Assembly: GCA_964468475.1 (NCBI GenBank)
Contig: CAYXUL010000017.1
Coordinates: 1 to 50,053, forward strand
Direction of reading: 5' to 3'
From: JBECKX01 sp964468475
Lineage (GTDB): Bacteria; Zixibacteria; MSB-5A5; CAIYYT01
Length of the DNA stretch: 50,053 nt
Shown: positions 1 through 8,240 of the stretch, piece after piece
Numbering within the stretch: position 1 is the first letter of the stretch
Layout of the letters: the number at the start of each line of letters is the position of its first letter
Notes under the pieces: model-generated
What the model was told of the DNA's origin: nothing
What the model saw: the letters and a program-made list of their open reading frames with translations, nothing else
Databases searched by the model: none
Position numbers and translations under genes: made by a program

Positions 1-63
1 AGGGGAAGCCGTCCTCTCCTACTTCACTGATACACCCAATGGTACCAGTCAAGTGCTTCCCCT
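1..63. repeat. Long imperfect inverted repeat at the window edge
   Basis: AGGGGAAGC (1-9) is the exact reverse complement of GCTTCCCCT (55-63), and ACTTCACTG (21-29) pairs with CAGTCAAGT (46-54) with one mismatch. The right arm is therefore one continuous 18-nt strand, while the left arm carries an 11-nt bulge (10-20). The element begins at base 1, so it may extend outside the window. No T-run follows, so it is not a simple terminator. It could be the end of a structured RNA or a repeat element; its identity is unknown. Confidence 0.5.
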
Positions 64-169
64 GTCGATTACACAACTGAGGCGTACCTCATAGATATTA
101 TACAGTCGCTCCCAATCAAGCGCAAGAAAAACTTCGAGATTTTCTACAATTTCGGCAGAGACATACGAC

Positions 170-199
170 TTGACGCCATGCCGCTTTCTACCCTATATT
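170..199 (+). promoter_or_regulatory. Putative vegetative promoter of the saccharopine dehydrogenase gene
   Basis: TTGACG (170-175) and TATATT (194-199) are separated by 18 bp. Transcription would start near 206 and leave a leader of about 70 nt before the GTG at 278. The same TTGAC-like and TATATT pairing recurs upstream of rpmA. Confidence 0.55.
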
Positions 200-277
200 T
201 CCCTGCAACAAATAAAAATCGGCGATTTGGTCGCGTTTAGTTAACGCATTGTCAATCAAGATGTTGGAGTAAATACT

Positions 278-1423
278 GTGACTACTTTCCTTGTTTTAGG
301 GGCCGGTTTGATGGCTCGCGCCCTGGTCTATGACCTCGAGAAATTCTCGAATCCCATAAAAGTCATTGTTGTCGATCGTGACCAAAACGCCCTGCAGAGC
401 ATTCAAGGAGCTCACGTCGAGACCCATTGCGGCGACCTGGCCAACGAAGACTTCACGGCGCCATTCTTCGAGAAAGCCGATGTCGCCTGCGGCGCCGCCT
501 CCTACAAACTGAATAGCCAACTGGCGCGGCAGGCGATAGCGCACAACGTGCACTTCGTTGATCTTGGTGGCAACAACACTGTTGTGGATGAAGAGTTCAA
601 TCTCTCAGATCAGGCATTTGCCATCGATGTCACGATTATCCCTGACTGCGGGCTGGCACCCGGTATGGCGTCGGTACTGGTAGCTGCGGGTGTAGCGCAG
701 CTCGACAAAATCGAGTCGATCAAGATTCGTGTGGGAGGTTTACCGCAATCGCCGCAGCCACCGCTCAATTACGCCGTGTTCTTCTCTCCGGAGGGACTCC
801 TCAACGAATACCGAGAGCGCACTGTAGTCTTGAGAGACGGTAAACTGACACAGCTTGACAGCCTGACCGAGCCTGAGGAGCTGTCATTTCCGCCGAATTT
901 CCCGAAGCTGGAAGCCTATCATACCTCGGGAGGTGCCTCCACGCTGCCGCAGAGCTTTGCCGGCAAGGTCTCCTCACTCGATTACAAGACGCTTCGCTAC
1001 CCCGGCCATTTCGAGAAAATCAAATTGCTGTTCGACCTGGGGCTGGCCGATGAAGAACCGGTCAGGCTTGGTGATGTCAAAGTCGTACCCGATCACCTTT
1101 TGCGCGAGTTGCTTTACCGAAAATTGCCCAGGAATGCTCCCGATGTCGTGCTGGTCTGGGTCGAATTGATCGGCACTGCAAGTGGCAGCACAAAGAAGCT
1201 CTCATACTATATTGAAGACTACCTCGATGATGCGACCGGACATAGCGCCATGCAACGCACTACCGCTTACTCGGCGGCAATTGTAATGCAGATGCTGGCG
1301 GATGGAACAATCGCAAAGCGGGGCACGCTGAGAGCAGAGGATGGGATTAATCCGCAAGTCTTCCTGCAGCATCTCGATGAACGCGGTATCAAAGTTGAGT
1401 TCAAGTCTGAAGATCAGGCTTAA
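278..1423 (+). CDS. Saccharopine dehydrogenase family protein
   Basis: This is a 381-residue NAD(P)-dependent oxidoreductase of the saccharopine dehydrogenase / lysine 6-dehydrogenase type, presumably cytosolic. The N-terminus has a Rossmann glycine motif GAGLMA (residues 8-13) with an acidic residue at the end of the second strand (VVVDRD). A DCGLAPGMA motif near residues 123-131 is typical of the family and close to the substrate site. The C-terminal part is the family's catalytic/dimerisation domain. The start is a GTG at 278, preceded by TTGGAGT (264-270). The gene stands alone with its own promoter; 199 bp separate it from the exporter genes. Substrate cannot be read from sequence: lysine-type amine oxidation or saccharopine cleavage are the usual options. 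Family call is firm, exact reaction is not. Confidence 0.85.
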   Translation: MTTFLVLGAGLMARALVYDLEKFSNPIKVIVVDRDQNALQSIQGAHVETHCGDLANEDFTAPFFEKADVACGAASYKLNSQLARQAIAHNVHFVDLGGNNTVVDEEFNLSDQAFAIDVTIIPDCGLAPGMASVLVAAGVAQLDKIESIKIRVGGLPQSPQPPLNYAVFFSPEGLLNEYRERTVVLRDGKLTQLDSLTEPEELSFPPNFPKLEAYHTSGGASTLPQSFAGKVSSLDYKTLRYPGHFEKIKLLFDLGLADEEPVRLGDVKVVPDHLLRELLYRKLPRNAPDVVLVWVELIGTASGSTKKLSYYIEDYLDDATGHSAMQRTTAYSAAIVMQMLADGTIAKRGTLRAEDGINPQVFLQHLDERGIKVEFKSEDQA

Positions 1424-1622
1424 AGCAACTGCGATTTCAGCGAACGGAATTGAGCAGGAAGGCTGATTGCAAAAGGCCGGAAGACCTTGAGAAAATCTCC
1501 CGGGGAGAATAGCGGACTCGTGTGATGTTGATACGCACGGTGAAACTTCCTCAGGCAATCGTCGTACGTTAATTACAGTGCTTAGCGAATTGTCTCGTTC
1601 ATCCATATAAGGAAATCATACA

Positions 1623-2711
1623 ATGAAGAAGGTCATTATTGGGTTGCTGATTGTTGTTGTCGTTGCCGTGGTGGTTGTCTTTGCGTTCGGTACCGGCGAC
1701 GGCAGCAAGAACTCGGGTCCGAAACCCACAATGGTAGAGAAAGGTGAGATTGTCGAGAAAGCACTGGCTATCGGGACTATCGAGCCCTACAAAGAGGTTG
1801 TAGTCAAATCGAAGATTTCGGGGATTGTCCAGAAGCTATATGTCGAAGTCGGCGATTCCGTCAAGAAGGGTGACCTGTTGATGGAAATTGCCCCCCAGGC
1901 AACCCCGCTTGAGTACACCGAGGCCAAGCGCAACGTTGATATTGCCAAGATTGACTACGACAACGCTACTACTTCATTTGACAGGGCCAAGGAGCTGCGC
2001 GATAAGAATCTGATTTCCGAGCAGGACTATGACGACAAGAAAATGGCCTTTGATCAGTCAGGAATGCAGTTGAACCTGGCGAAGGAAAGGCTGCAATTGC
2101 TGGAGAAAGGATCTATCAAGGACGGCAATATCACAGTCGAGAGCACGATCCGCTCACCCATTACCGGCTCGATATTGTCGCGCAACGTGAACGAAGGCGA
2201 CCCGGTAGTACCGTTAACCTCCTATCAGGAGGGTACCGCCCTGATTACGCTGGCCGACATGAATGATCTGGTCTTCCGCGGCACAGTTGATGAAATCGAT
2301 GTCGGTAAGCTGCGTGAGGGGATGCCGGTGAAACTAAAGATCGGCGCCCTGCCCAAAGACACGATTCAGGGCTCTCTCTACAAGATTTCGCCGAAGGCGC
2401 GCAAAGAAAATTCGGCCACTGTGTTCGATGTAGAAGTCCGCTTCAATGAAGCGGATATCGGCAAGTTGCGCGCCGGATATTCGGCAACTGCCGAGATCAC
2501 GATCAAGGAGGCTCGCGATATTCTCGTGATTCCGGAGCGATTCGTTAATTTCCGCAACGATTCCACATTCGTGATGGTTCAGGATTCGCTGGGAATGAAG
2601 AAAGAGCACTATGTGGAAACCGGCCTCTCGGATGGCATAACCATTCAGGTGAAAAGCGGCCTCAAGGAGGGGGAAGTACTGGCTGAACGAACTGCGGAAG
2701 AATCCAAGTAG
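1623..2711 (+). CDS. Periplasmic adaptor of a MacAB-type ABC exporter (HlyD/MacA family)
   Basis: This 362-residue protein has an N-terminal membrane anchor (about residues 4-24), then the membrane-fusion-protein layout: a split lipoyl/barrel-sandwich domain (GIVQKLYVEVGDSVKKGDLL on one side, IRSPITGSILSRNVNEGD on the other), a coiled-coil hairpin between them (about residues 98-160), and a beta-barrel with membrane-proximal domain. Adaptors of this kind link an inner-membrane pump to an outer-membrane channel. AAGGA at 1610-1614 is a good ribosome site. Two permeases and an ATPase follow in order, so it is the first gene of a four-gene exporter. No TolC-like outer-membrane gene is present, so the pump probably shares one encoded elsewhere. 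Cargo is unknown (macrolide, peptide or lipid are the known options for the family). Confidence 0.9.
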   Translation: MKKVIIGLLIVVVVAVVVVFAFGTGDGSKNSGPKPTMVEKGEIVEKALAIGTIEPYKEVVVKSKISGIVQKLYVEVGDSVKKGDLLMEIAPQATPLEYTEAKRNVDIAKIDYDNATTSFDRAKELRDKNLISEQDYDDKKMAFDQSGMQLNLAKERLQLLEKGSIKDGNITVESTIRSPITGSILSRNVNEGDPVVPLTSYQEGTALITLADMNDLVFRGTVDEIDVGKLREGMPVKLKIGALPKDTIQGSLYKISPKARKENSATVFDVEVRFNEADIGKLRAGYSATAEITIKEARDILVIPERFVNFRNDSTFVMVQDSLGMKKEHYVETGLSDGITIQVKSGLKEGEVLAERTAEESK

Positions 2712-2796
2712 CGGTTTCATCACGAACTCCGGCGAGACAGATGCAATCGAGGCTTCGTACAGTGCTAATACTATCAGCAAACAATTCGAGGGATGA

Positions 2797-4038
2797 ATGA
2801 GATTCAGCTCGATCCGTCTCTACCTCAAACAATTCCTTCATGACCTCAGGGTCCAAAAGCTGCGTACCGCGCTGACACTGATCGGCCTGGCCTGGGGTAC
2901 CGTGACGGTGATTTGCCTGCTGGCGTTCGGCTATGGCTTACAGACCTACCAGCAGGAGAGAATGGCCGGCCTCGGCGACAATATTGTCATCATGTGGGCG
3001 AGCCGTACGGGAAAGCCGTTCGCAGGCTATCCGAAGGGACGCTGGTTCGGATTCCAGCCCGAAGATCCTCATATTATGATGCAGAATATCCCGGAGATGG
3101 CAAGTGCATCAGGCGAATATCTCCGCGGCAGCGTCGAGTTTCGTAACGGGCGTAAATCTCTTCTGAGCCAGATTTCGGGCATTGAGCCTGACTTTGGCGA
3201 ACTCCGCAACGTGAATCCCCAGGAAGGCGGCAGATTCATCAACGAGAACGATATTGCGCAAAAGCGGCGCGTCTGCTTCCTCGGCAATGAGCTGCGCGAT
3301 GATCTGTATGGCGCAGGTGCCGATGCGGTCGGACAATCCCTGCTGATTGGCGGTGTCCCCTTCACTGTCATTGGGGTGATGAAAGAAAAACGTCAGGACT
3401 CATCCTACAGCGGCCGAGACAAAGACAAAGCTTTCATACCATCAACGACCTTCAAAGCAAAGTATGGCGACCGCTATTTGGACAACATCGTATTCAAGGC
3501 AAAGTCGCTTGATGTTCATGCCAAGATGATCGACCGCGTTTACGATGTACTCGCCAAGAAGTACAAGTTTGACCCTACCGACAAGGAAGCTCTGGCGATG
3601 TGGGATACGGTCGAGGGGAACGATTTTCTGATCTTTTTCGTAGTGTTGCGCTGGTTTGTCGGCTTTGTCGGCGCGATGACGCTGCTGGTGGGCGGAATCG
3701 GTCTGGCCAATATTATGTACCTGGTGGTGGAGGAACGCACCAAGGAGATCGGTATCAAGATGGCGTTGGGCGCCAAGAAGGGATTCGTGCTGGCGGGCTT
3801 CATCTTTGAGACGTTTCTCCTGACAGCCATCGGCGGCAGCGTCGGATTCGTGATTGCGCAGGGAATCATGGCGGCTGCCAACAGCATGGATATACAGCAG
3901 TATGTGGGAGTACCGATGCTATCGTTCACTGACAAGTTGACCATTATTGGTGTACTTGGTTTGATCGGATTGGTAGCAAGCTTCTTCCCGGCGCGGCGCG
4001 CTGCCAATATGAACCCGGTACAGGCTTTGAAGTTGTAG
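2797..4038 (+). CDS. MacB-type ABC transporter permease (first of two)
   Basis: This 413-residue inner-membrane permease has the MacB/FtsX layout: one N-terminal transmembrane helix (about residues 20-45), a large periplasmic MacB_PCD domain, then three C-terminal helices ending in the family signature EERTKEIGIKMALGAKK and a final FFPARRAANMNP motif. It lacks a nucleotide-binding domain, which is supplied by the gene at 5332. The next gene encodes a close paralogue, so the pump is probably a heterodimer rather than the homodimer of E. coli MacB. The gene lies 85 bp after the adaptor gene. Confidence 0.9.
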   Translation: MRFSSIRLYLKQFLHDLRVQKLRTALTLIGLAWGTVTVICLLAFGYGLQTYQQERMAGLGDNIVIMWASRTGKPFAGYPKGRWFGFQPEDPHIMMQNIPEMASASGEYLRGSVEFRNGRKSLLSQISGIEPDFGELRNVNPQEGGRFINENDIAQKRRVCFLGNELRDDLYGAGADAVGQSLLIGGVPFTVIGVMKEKRQDSSYSGRDKDKAFIPSTTFKAKYGDRYLDNIVFKAKSLDVHAKMIDRVYDVLAKKYKFDPTDKEALAMWDTVEGNDFLIFFVVLRWFVGFVGAMTLLVGGIGLANIMYLVVEERTKEIGIKMALGAKKGFVLAGFIFETFLLTAIGGSVGFVIAQGIMAAANSMDIQQYVGVPMLSFTDKLTIIGVLGLIGLVASFFPARRAANMNPVQALKL

Positions 4039-4054
4039 GCAGGTTAATACTTCG

Positions 4055-5305
4055 ATGATGAATTCTATTTTATTCGTTCGGCTTTTCTGGCGTGATCTCA
4101 AAGCCAACAAGAAACGTATGGCCCTGACTTTGGTGGCAGTTTTCTGGGGGACGCTCTCTATTGTTCTGCTGCTGGCATTTGGTGAAGGGCTCAAGACGAA
4201 GCTGCTGGCAAATCAGAAGGGGTTAGGTGAGGGGATTCTGATAGTCTGGGGCGGACAAACTACCATTCCCTTTGAGGGTATGGGTAAAGGGAGGCGAATT
4301 CGCTTTTATCCCGAGGATTTGCAGGCCTTGAAAAAGCAAATACCGGAGATCAAGCAGGTTGGCGCGGACTATTTCAATTGGGGCACATCATTGACTTACG
4401 GCAAAAAGACGGTATCGGACCGCACCAACGGGATATTCCCCAGTTTCGAAACGATGCGCGCCCATTTCCCGCAACCAGGCGGACGCATGATCGATGAACT
4501 AGATATGAAGAACAGGCGCCGAGTGACTTTTCTCGGCGACAAACTCGCAGAGAGCTTGTTCGGCAAAGAGGATCCTGTCGGCAAGACGATCAAGATCGAC
4601 AACATACCCTTCACGGTTGTGGGTGTACAGGAGCCGAAGCAGCAGATGGGTTCGTACAGCGGCCCCGATAACAATAAGGCATCCGTGCCGGCTACCACAT
4701 TCTCGGCAATCTGGGGGAACTTGCGCTACAACGACATTGTGATCCAGCCTGCAGACGTGAATCAGTCAGAGTTTGTGAAGCAGCGCATGTACGAGGTCAT
4801 CGGCAAGCGCCAGAAATTCGATCCCAAAGACAAAAGCGCGCTGTCGATCTGGGACGTGATCGAGGGTCAAAAGCAGATGAAAGCGATGATGCTCGGTTTG
4901 CAGATCTTTTTCGGGATCATGGGTTTCTTCTCACTTTCGATCGCCGGAATCGGTGTTGCCAATATCATGTATGCAGCCATCAAGGAACGCACCGTTGAAA
5001 TCGGCGTCAAAATGGCCCTCGGCGCCAAGAAGCGTCAAATCATGGGACAGTTTATCCTCGAGTCGATCCTGATCTGCGGGATCGGTGGATTTGTGGGGAT
5101 TCTGATCTCGCAAGCGGTTTGCAGTGGTTATGCGAATATCAATATTCCGGTTGAAGCGATTACATGGCTGGGTAAGCCGACGATTTCGATGACAATTGGA
5201 TTGATCACAGTCTTCATTCTTGTCGCAATCGGGCTGATTTCAGGATTCTTCCCGGCGCGGCGGGCTGCTTCGGTCAATCCGGTTGAATCGCTTCGTTATG
5301 AGTAG
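4055..5305 (+). CDS. MacB-type ABC transporter permease (second of two)
   Basis: This 416-residue paralogue of the preceding permease has the same architecture: N-terminal helix (about residues 22-42), periplasmic domain, three C-terminal helices, the KERTVEIGVKMALGAKK signature and the terminal FFPARRAASVNP motif. The two proteins align through their whole length (for example GRRIRFYPEDLQALKKQIPE against GRWFGFQPEDPHIMMQNIPE), so they arose by tandem duplication. The gene begins 16 bp after the first permease gene. ATG codons at 4055 and 4058 are both possible starts. Confidence 0.9.
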   Translation: MMNSILFVRLFWRDLKANKKRMALTLVAVFWGTLSIVLLLAFGEGLKTKLLANQKGLGEGILIVWGGQTTIPFEGMGKGRRIRFYPEDLQALKKQIPEIKQVGADYFNWGTSLTYGKKTVSDRTNGIFPSFETMRAHFPQPGGRMIDELDMKNRRRVTFLGDKLAESLFGKEDPVGKTIKIDNIPFTVVGVQEPKQQMGSYSGPDNNKASVPATTFSAIWGNLRYNDIVIQPADVNQSEFVKQRMYEVIGKRQKFDPKDKSALSIWDVIEGQKQMKAMMLGLQIFFGIMGFFSLSIAGIGVANIMYAAIKERTVEIGVKMALGAKKRQIMGQFILESILICGIGGFVGILISQAVCSGYANINIPVEAITWLGKPTISMTIGLITVFILVAIGLISGFFPARRAASVNPVESLRYE

Positions 5306-5331
5306 ATGAAAGGACTTCGGGAGTTGCTGAT

Positions 5332-6069
5332 ATGATGATTCACATGAAAAACATTCGGAAGATCTACGATACTGGTCGCGTGGCAGTTGAAGCACTGAAG
5401 GGAATCGATCTTGAGTTGGAAGCAGGCGAGTTTGTGAGTGTCGTCGGACCCTCCGGCTCAGGAAAATCGACACTGATGAATCTCTGCGGCTGCCTCGACA
5501 CTCCCAGCGAAGGTGAGTATTTTCTTGATGGCGAGCGCGTAGACAGGTTTGACTCCAACCGCCTCGCTGAGGTTCGCAACAAGAAGATTGGTTTTGTTTT
5601 CCAGAATTTCAATCTGCTGCCCTATGCAACCACTTATGAGAATGTCGAGCTTCCGATGATATTCGCCGGAGTGAGCCAGAAGAAACGCAAAAAGACTGCG
5701 ACGGAGCTGCTGGAGAAAGTCGGCCTGGGGCATCGGCTGGATCACAAACCCACCGAACTTTCAGGTGGCGAGATGCAGCGAGTAGCGATCGCACGCTCGC
5801 TGGCGATGAACCCGAAGCTTATTCTGGCGGATGAACCCACCGGCAACCTCGATAGCAAGTCGGGGCAGGATATCATTGCCATCTTTGAAGAGTTGTGGAA
5901 GACAGGCACGACGATTCTGATGATCACTCATGATCAAAGTATCGCCAAACGCACCAACCGGACAATTCTGCTGAAAGATGGGCTCATTGTACACTCGTTA
6001 AATGGAAACGGTCCCACCCCAGTTGCAGAAGTAACTGTGACAGACGACACCACTGAGACAATAGAATAG
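5332..6069 (+). CDS. ABC transporter ATP-binding protein of the MacB/LolD type
   Basis: This 245-residue ATPase energises the two preceding permeases. Visible motifs are Walker A GPSGSGKST (about residues 39-47), Q-loop FQNFNLLPYATTYENVELP, signature LSGGEMQRVAIARSLA, Walker B LILADEPTGNLDS and the switch histidine in MITHDQ. The LLPYATTYENVELP segment is characteristic of the LolD/MacB/FtsE subfamily. The C-terminal tail (after about residue 225) is Thr/Val-rich and not conserved. It starts 26 bp after the second permease gene, completing an adaptor-permease-permease-ATPase operon. ATG at 5335 is an alternative start. Confidence 0.93.
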   Translation: MMIHMKNIRKIYDTGRVAVEALKGIDLELEAGEFVSVVGPSGSGKSTLMNLCGCLDTPSEGEYFLDGERVDRFDSNRLAEVRNKKIGFVFQNFNLLPYATTYENVELPMIFAGVSQKKRKKTATELLEKVGLGHRLDHKPTELSGGEMQRVAIARSLAMNPKLILADEPTGNLDSKSGQDIIAIFEELWKTGTTILMITHDQSIAKRTNRTILLKDGLIVHSLNGNGPTPVAEVTVTDDTTETIE

Positions 6070-6232
6070 TTCCGGCGGCTTATCGAGATCATAAATCGCT
6101 GACGACTTGCCTCCACTGCCTCTTTCTATCTAGCTAAACCGTCAAGCCTGCTGATGAACTATGAAGCGGCAACCACACTATACCGTACTGTTTTTATCTT
6201 GCCCACCAGTGAACAGATCGTAACGTTAGAAC

Positions 6233-7132
6233 ATGCTCACTTATCCCGCCAAACTGCTTGTCTTGAGCCGCATCGGGGGCCGAGTTCGCTACGCTCTCTT
6301 CGCGCGTGGCTCTGAACTGACGCTAGTGGCCGCAGGCTCCGTCGCTGAACAGGCTTCGCTGATCGAACTCCTTCCTGATGCTGCAGCGAGCCTTGTCCTT
6401 TACGTGGTGACTCCAGATGAGTACAGCCGCAAACAAATCAGCTTCGCATCGCGCTTTCGCCTTGACTCGGATCCCGATCAGCTATGCTGGGAAATCGAGA
6501 GGCGTTCGGTCTCACCATTTCATCGATTTCGTTACAATCTGCTTCCGCTTCGTGGCCAGAGCGGGCAGCAGGCAATTGTGAGCTTTGCCCTCAGCGAAGA
6601 GAAGCAAGCCCGGATCGGGAATTACTGCAAGTCAAGCCAACTTGCACTACACCGGCTGATCTTCAAGCCGATCGCGTTACACAATCTGCTGCGTCGTCAT
6701 GTGGAGGCTGAACAGAGCGTAATCGTTGTCGCCTCGGAAGGTGAACTCAATTTGCTGTTCTATCATAATCATCTACTCGTAGACCAGAGGGCGGTGAGCG
6801 GTAGTTTATCTATCGCCGATCAGCGTTCGCAATTTGTCGATGACCTCGGCACGCTCGCGGCAGCAGTGTTCAGCGGTCTTCGCGTAAGCCAGAAGCTCGA
6901 ACTGATTTTTGCCGGTGTCGCGGATCCTGAGCACCTCAAGGAACGACTGCACACGCAACTGCCGTATCGATTGGAGATTAAGACCTGCTTAACGGTTGAT
7001 CTTTGTCAGTTGTCAACGGCTGGCGATCCTCACGAATATGAGGAGTTCTTTGATTTTGCGGTTGTGGCCAGAAACTTTATCGAGTCGGAGCCATGCGAAT
7101 CATTGCCGGTGAAAGACGCGGCCTCCCGCTGA
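6233..7132 (+). CDS. PilM/DUF3822-like protein of unknown function, overlapping rsmD
   Basis: This 299-residue soluble protein has no signal peptide or membrane helix. Its pattern suggests an actin-like (ASKHA) fold: short N-terminal strands with a basic loop, a central WEIERRSVSPFHRFRYNLLP segment resembling the PilM/GspL cytoplasmic region, a second subdomain beginning VIVVASEGELNLLFYHNHLL, and a helix-rich end. In Bacteroidota, DUF3822 proteins of similar size lie directly upstream of rsmD and are predicted to share this fold (from general knowledge). Here the gene overlaps rsmD by 40 bp, the same neighbourhood. Function is unknown. It could be a degenerate pilus-assembly relative or a partner in ribosome or CoA housekeeping. 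The fold call is inference. Confidence 0.5.
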   Translation: MLTYPAKLLVLSRIGGRVRYALFARGSELTLVAAGSVAEQASLIELLPDAAASLVLYVVTPDEYSRKQISFASRFRLDSDPDQLCWEIERRSVSPFHRFRYNLLPLRGQSGQQAIVSFALSEEKQARIGNYCKSSQLALHRLIFKPIALHNLLRRHVEAEQSVIVVASEGELNLLFYHNHLLVDQRAVSGSLSIADQRSQFVDDLGTLAAAVFSGLRVSQKLELIFAGVADPEHLKERLHTQLPYRLEIKTCLTVDLCQLSTAGDPHEYEEFFDFAVVARNFIESEPCESLPVKDAASR

Positions 7133-7641
7133 AGACGATTAAGAGCGCGGGCTTTCGTCCGACGCTTGACCGGGTAAAGGAGTCACTTTTCGGAACGATT
7201 GCCCCCCATTTGCCCGATGCTCATGTGCTGGATCTTTTCGCCGGATCAGGGGCACTGAGCCTGGAGTCGCTATCACGCGGCGCTGCAGATGCTATCCTTA
7301 TCGAGAAGAGTGCGCAAGCGGTAAAGGTAATCGAAGAGAATATCGCTGCCCTCGGGTATGACGACAGGTGCGAGGTAGTGCATGGAGACTTCACACTTGC
7401 AGGAAAAAGGGTTGCGCCTGCTGAACGATTTGATTTAGTTTTCGCCGATCCGCCCTACGATCGCGGATACGTACCGAAAATACTGGCTCATCTGCTCAGT
7501 GTCGAACTGATGCATACGGAAAGTCTGCTGATCGTGGAGATGAGTCGCCGTGAGGCCGCGAACCTTCCTTCGGACGGCTTTGAGCAGTTGCGAGAGAAGC
7601 GCTTCGGCGATACGGTGATCTGGATACTCAGGAGACTATAG
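7093..7641 (+). CDS. rsmD: 16S rRNA (guanine966-N2)-methyltransferase RsmD
   Basis: This 182-residue SAM-dependent methyltransferase modifies G966 of 16S rRNA during 30S assembly. The N-terminus MRIIAGERRGLPLKT is the family's RNA-binding start and fixes the ATG at 7093, even though the ribosome site (GGAG 7087-7090) is very close. SAM motif I is VLDLFAGSGALSLESLSRGA and the catalytic N6/N2-type motif is DPPYDRGY. The gene starts inside the preceding gene and is followed by coaD after 3 bp. rsmD-coaD is one of the most conserved bacterial gene pairs. Confidence 0.95.
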   Translation: MRIIAGERRGLPLKTIKSAGFRPTLDRVKESLFGTIAPHLPDAHVLDLFAGSGALSLESLSRGAADAILIEKSAQAVKVIEENIAALGYDDRCEVVHGDFTLAGKRVAPAERFDLVFADPPYDRGYVPKILAHLLSVELMHTESLLIVEMSRREAANLPSDGFEQLREKRFGDTVIWILRRL

Positions 7642-7644
7642 CGA

Positions 7645-8166
7645 ATGGTAAGCAAACCCCGAAATAGTGTCAGGCGTGCCGTCTATCCCGGCAGCTTTGA
7701 CCCAATCACCAACGGCCATCTCGACCTGGTAAAGCGGGCGTCACACTTGTTCGACGAGGTACTGGTGGCGATCGCGGACAACTCGTCAAAGAGTGTCCTG
7801 TTTACGCACGAAGAGCGCTGCGAAATGGCAGAGGCTGCGGTTGAAAGTGTTCCTAATGCTCGTGTTATCGTCTTTCGCGGCTTGCTGGCCGACCTGGTGG
7901 AACGCGAACATTGCTGCGCCATTATTCGTGGTCTGCGTGCTGTCAGTGACTTCGAGTATGAGTTCCAGCTGGCATTGATGAACCGGAAAATGTCGCGCCA
8001 GGCGGAAACAGTCTTCCTTATGCCATCCTTGCGCTACGTATACCTCAGTTCGAATCTGATTAAGGAAGTCGCCCGCCACCATGGCCAGATTGACGATCTG
8101 GTGCCGGCTCTTGTTCTTGAGAAACTGAGGACCAAGTTTGGTGACGGGAGCAGCACCATAAAATAA
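7645..8166 (+). CDS. coaD: Phosphopantetheine adenylyltransferase CoaD
   Basis: CoaD transfers AMP to 4'-phosphopantetheine to give dephospho-CoA, the penultimate step of CoA synthesis. The nucleotidyltransferase HxGH-type motif appears as TNGH (residues 22-25) after YPGSFDPI, and the second motif is seen in YLSSNLIKEVARHHG near residues 133-147. Length 173 is slightly above the usual 160, owing to a short basic N-terminal extension (about ten residues). AGGAGA at 7630-7635 lies 9 nt before the ATG. The gene follows rsmD by 3 bp, so the two are co-transcribed. Confidence 0.96.
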   Translation: MVSKPRNSVRRAVYPGSFDPITNGHLDLVKRASHLFDEVLVAIADNSSKSVLFTHEERCEMAEAAVESVPNARVIVFRGLLADLVEREHCCAIIRGLRAVSDFEYEFQLALMNRKMSRQAETVFLMPSLRYVYLSSNLIKEVARHHGQIDDLVPALVLEKLRTKFGDGSSTIK

Positions 8167-8240
8167 CGGTAAGAGAAACCGAGCAACTGTCGCATTATCA
8201 CGTCGCATTGTCCGATTGTGACCATAAGCGGAGGAAATTG

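Noticed and set aside
1424..1622. Promoter for the exporter operon
   Set aside because: No -35/-10 pair with acceptable spacing could be found, although one must exist or read-through occurs.
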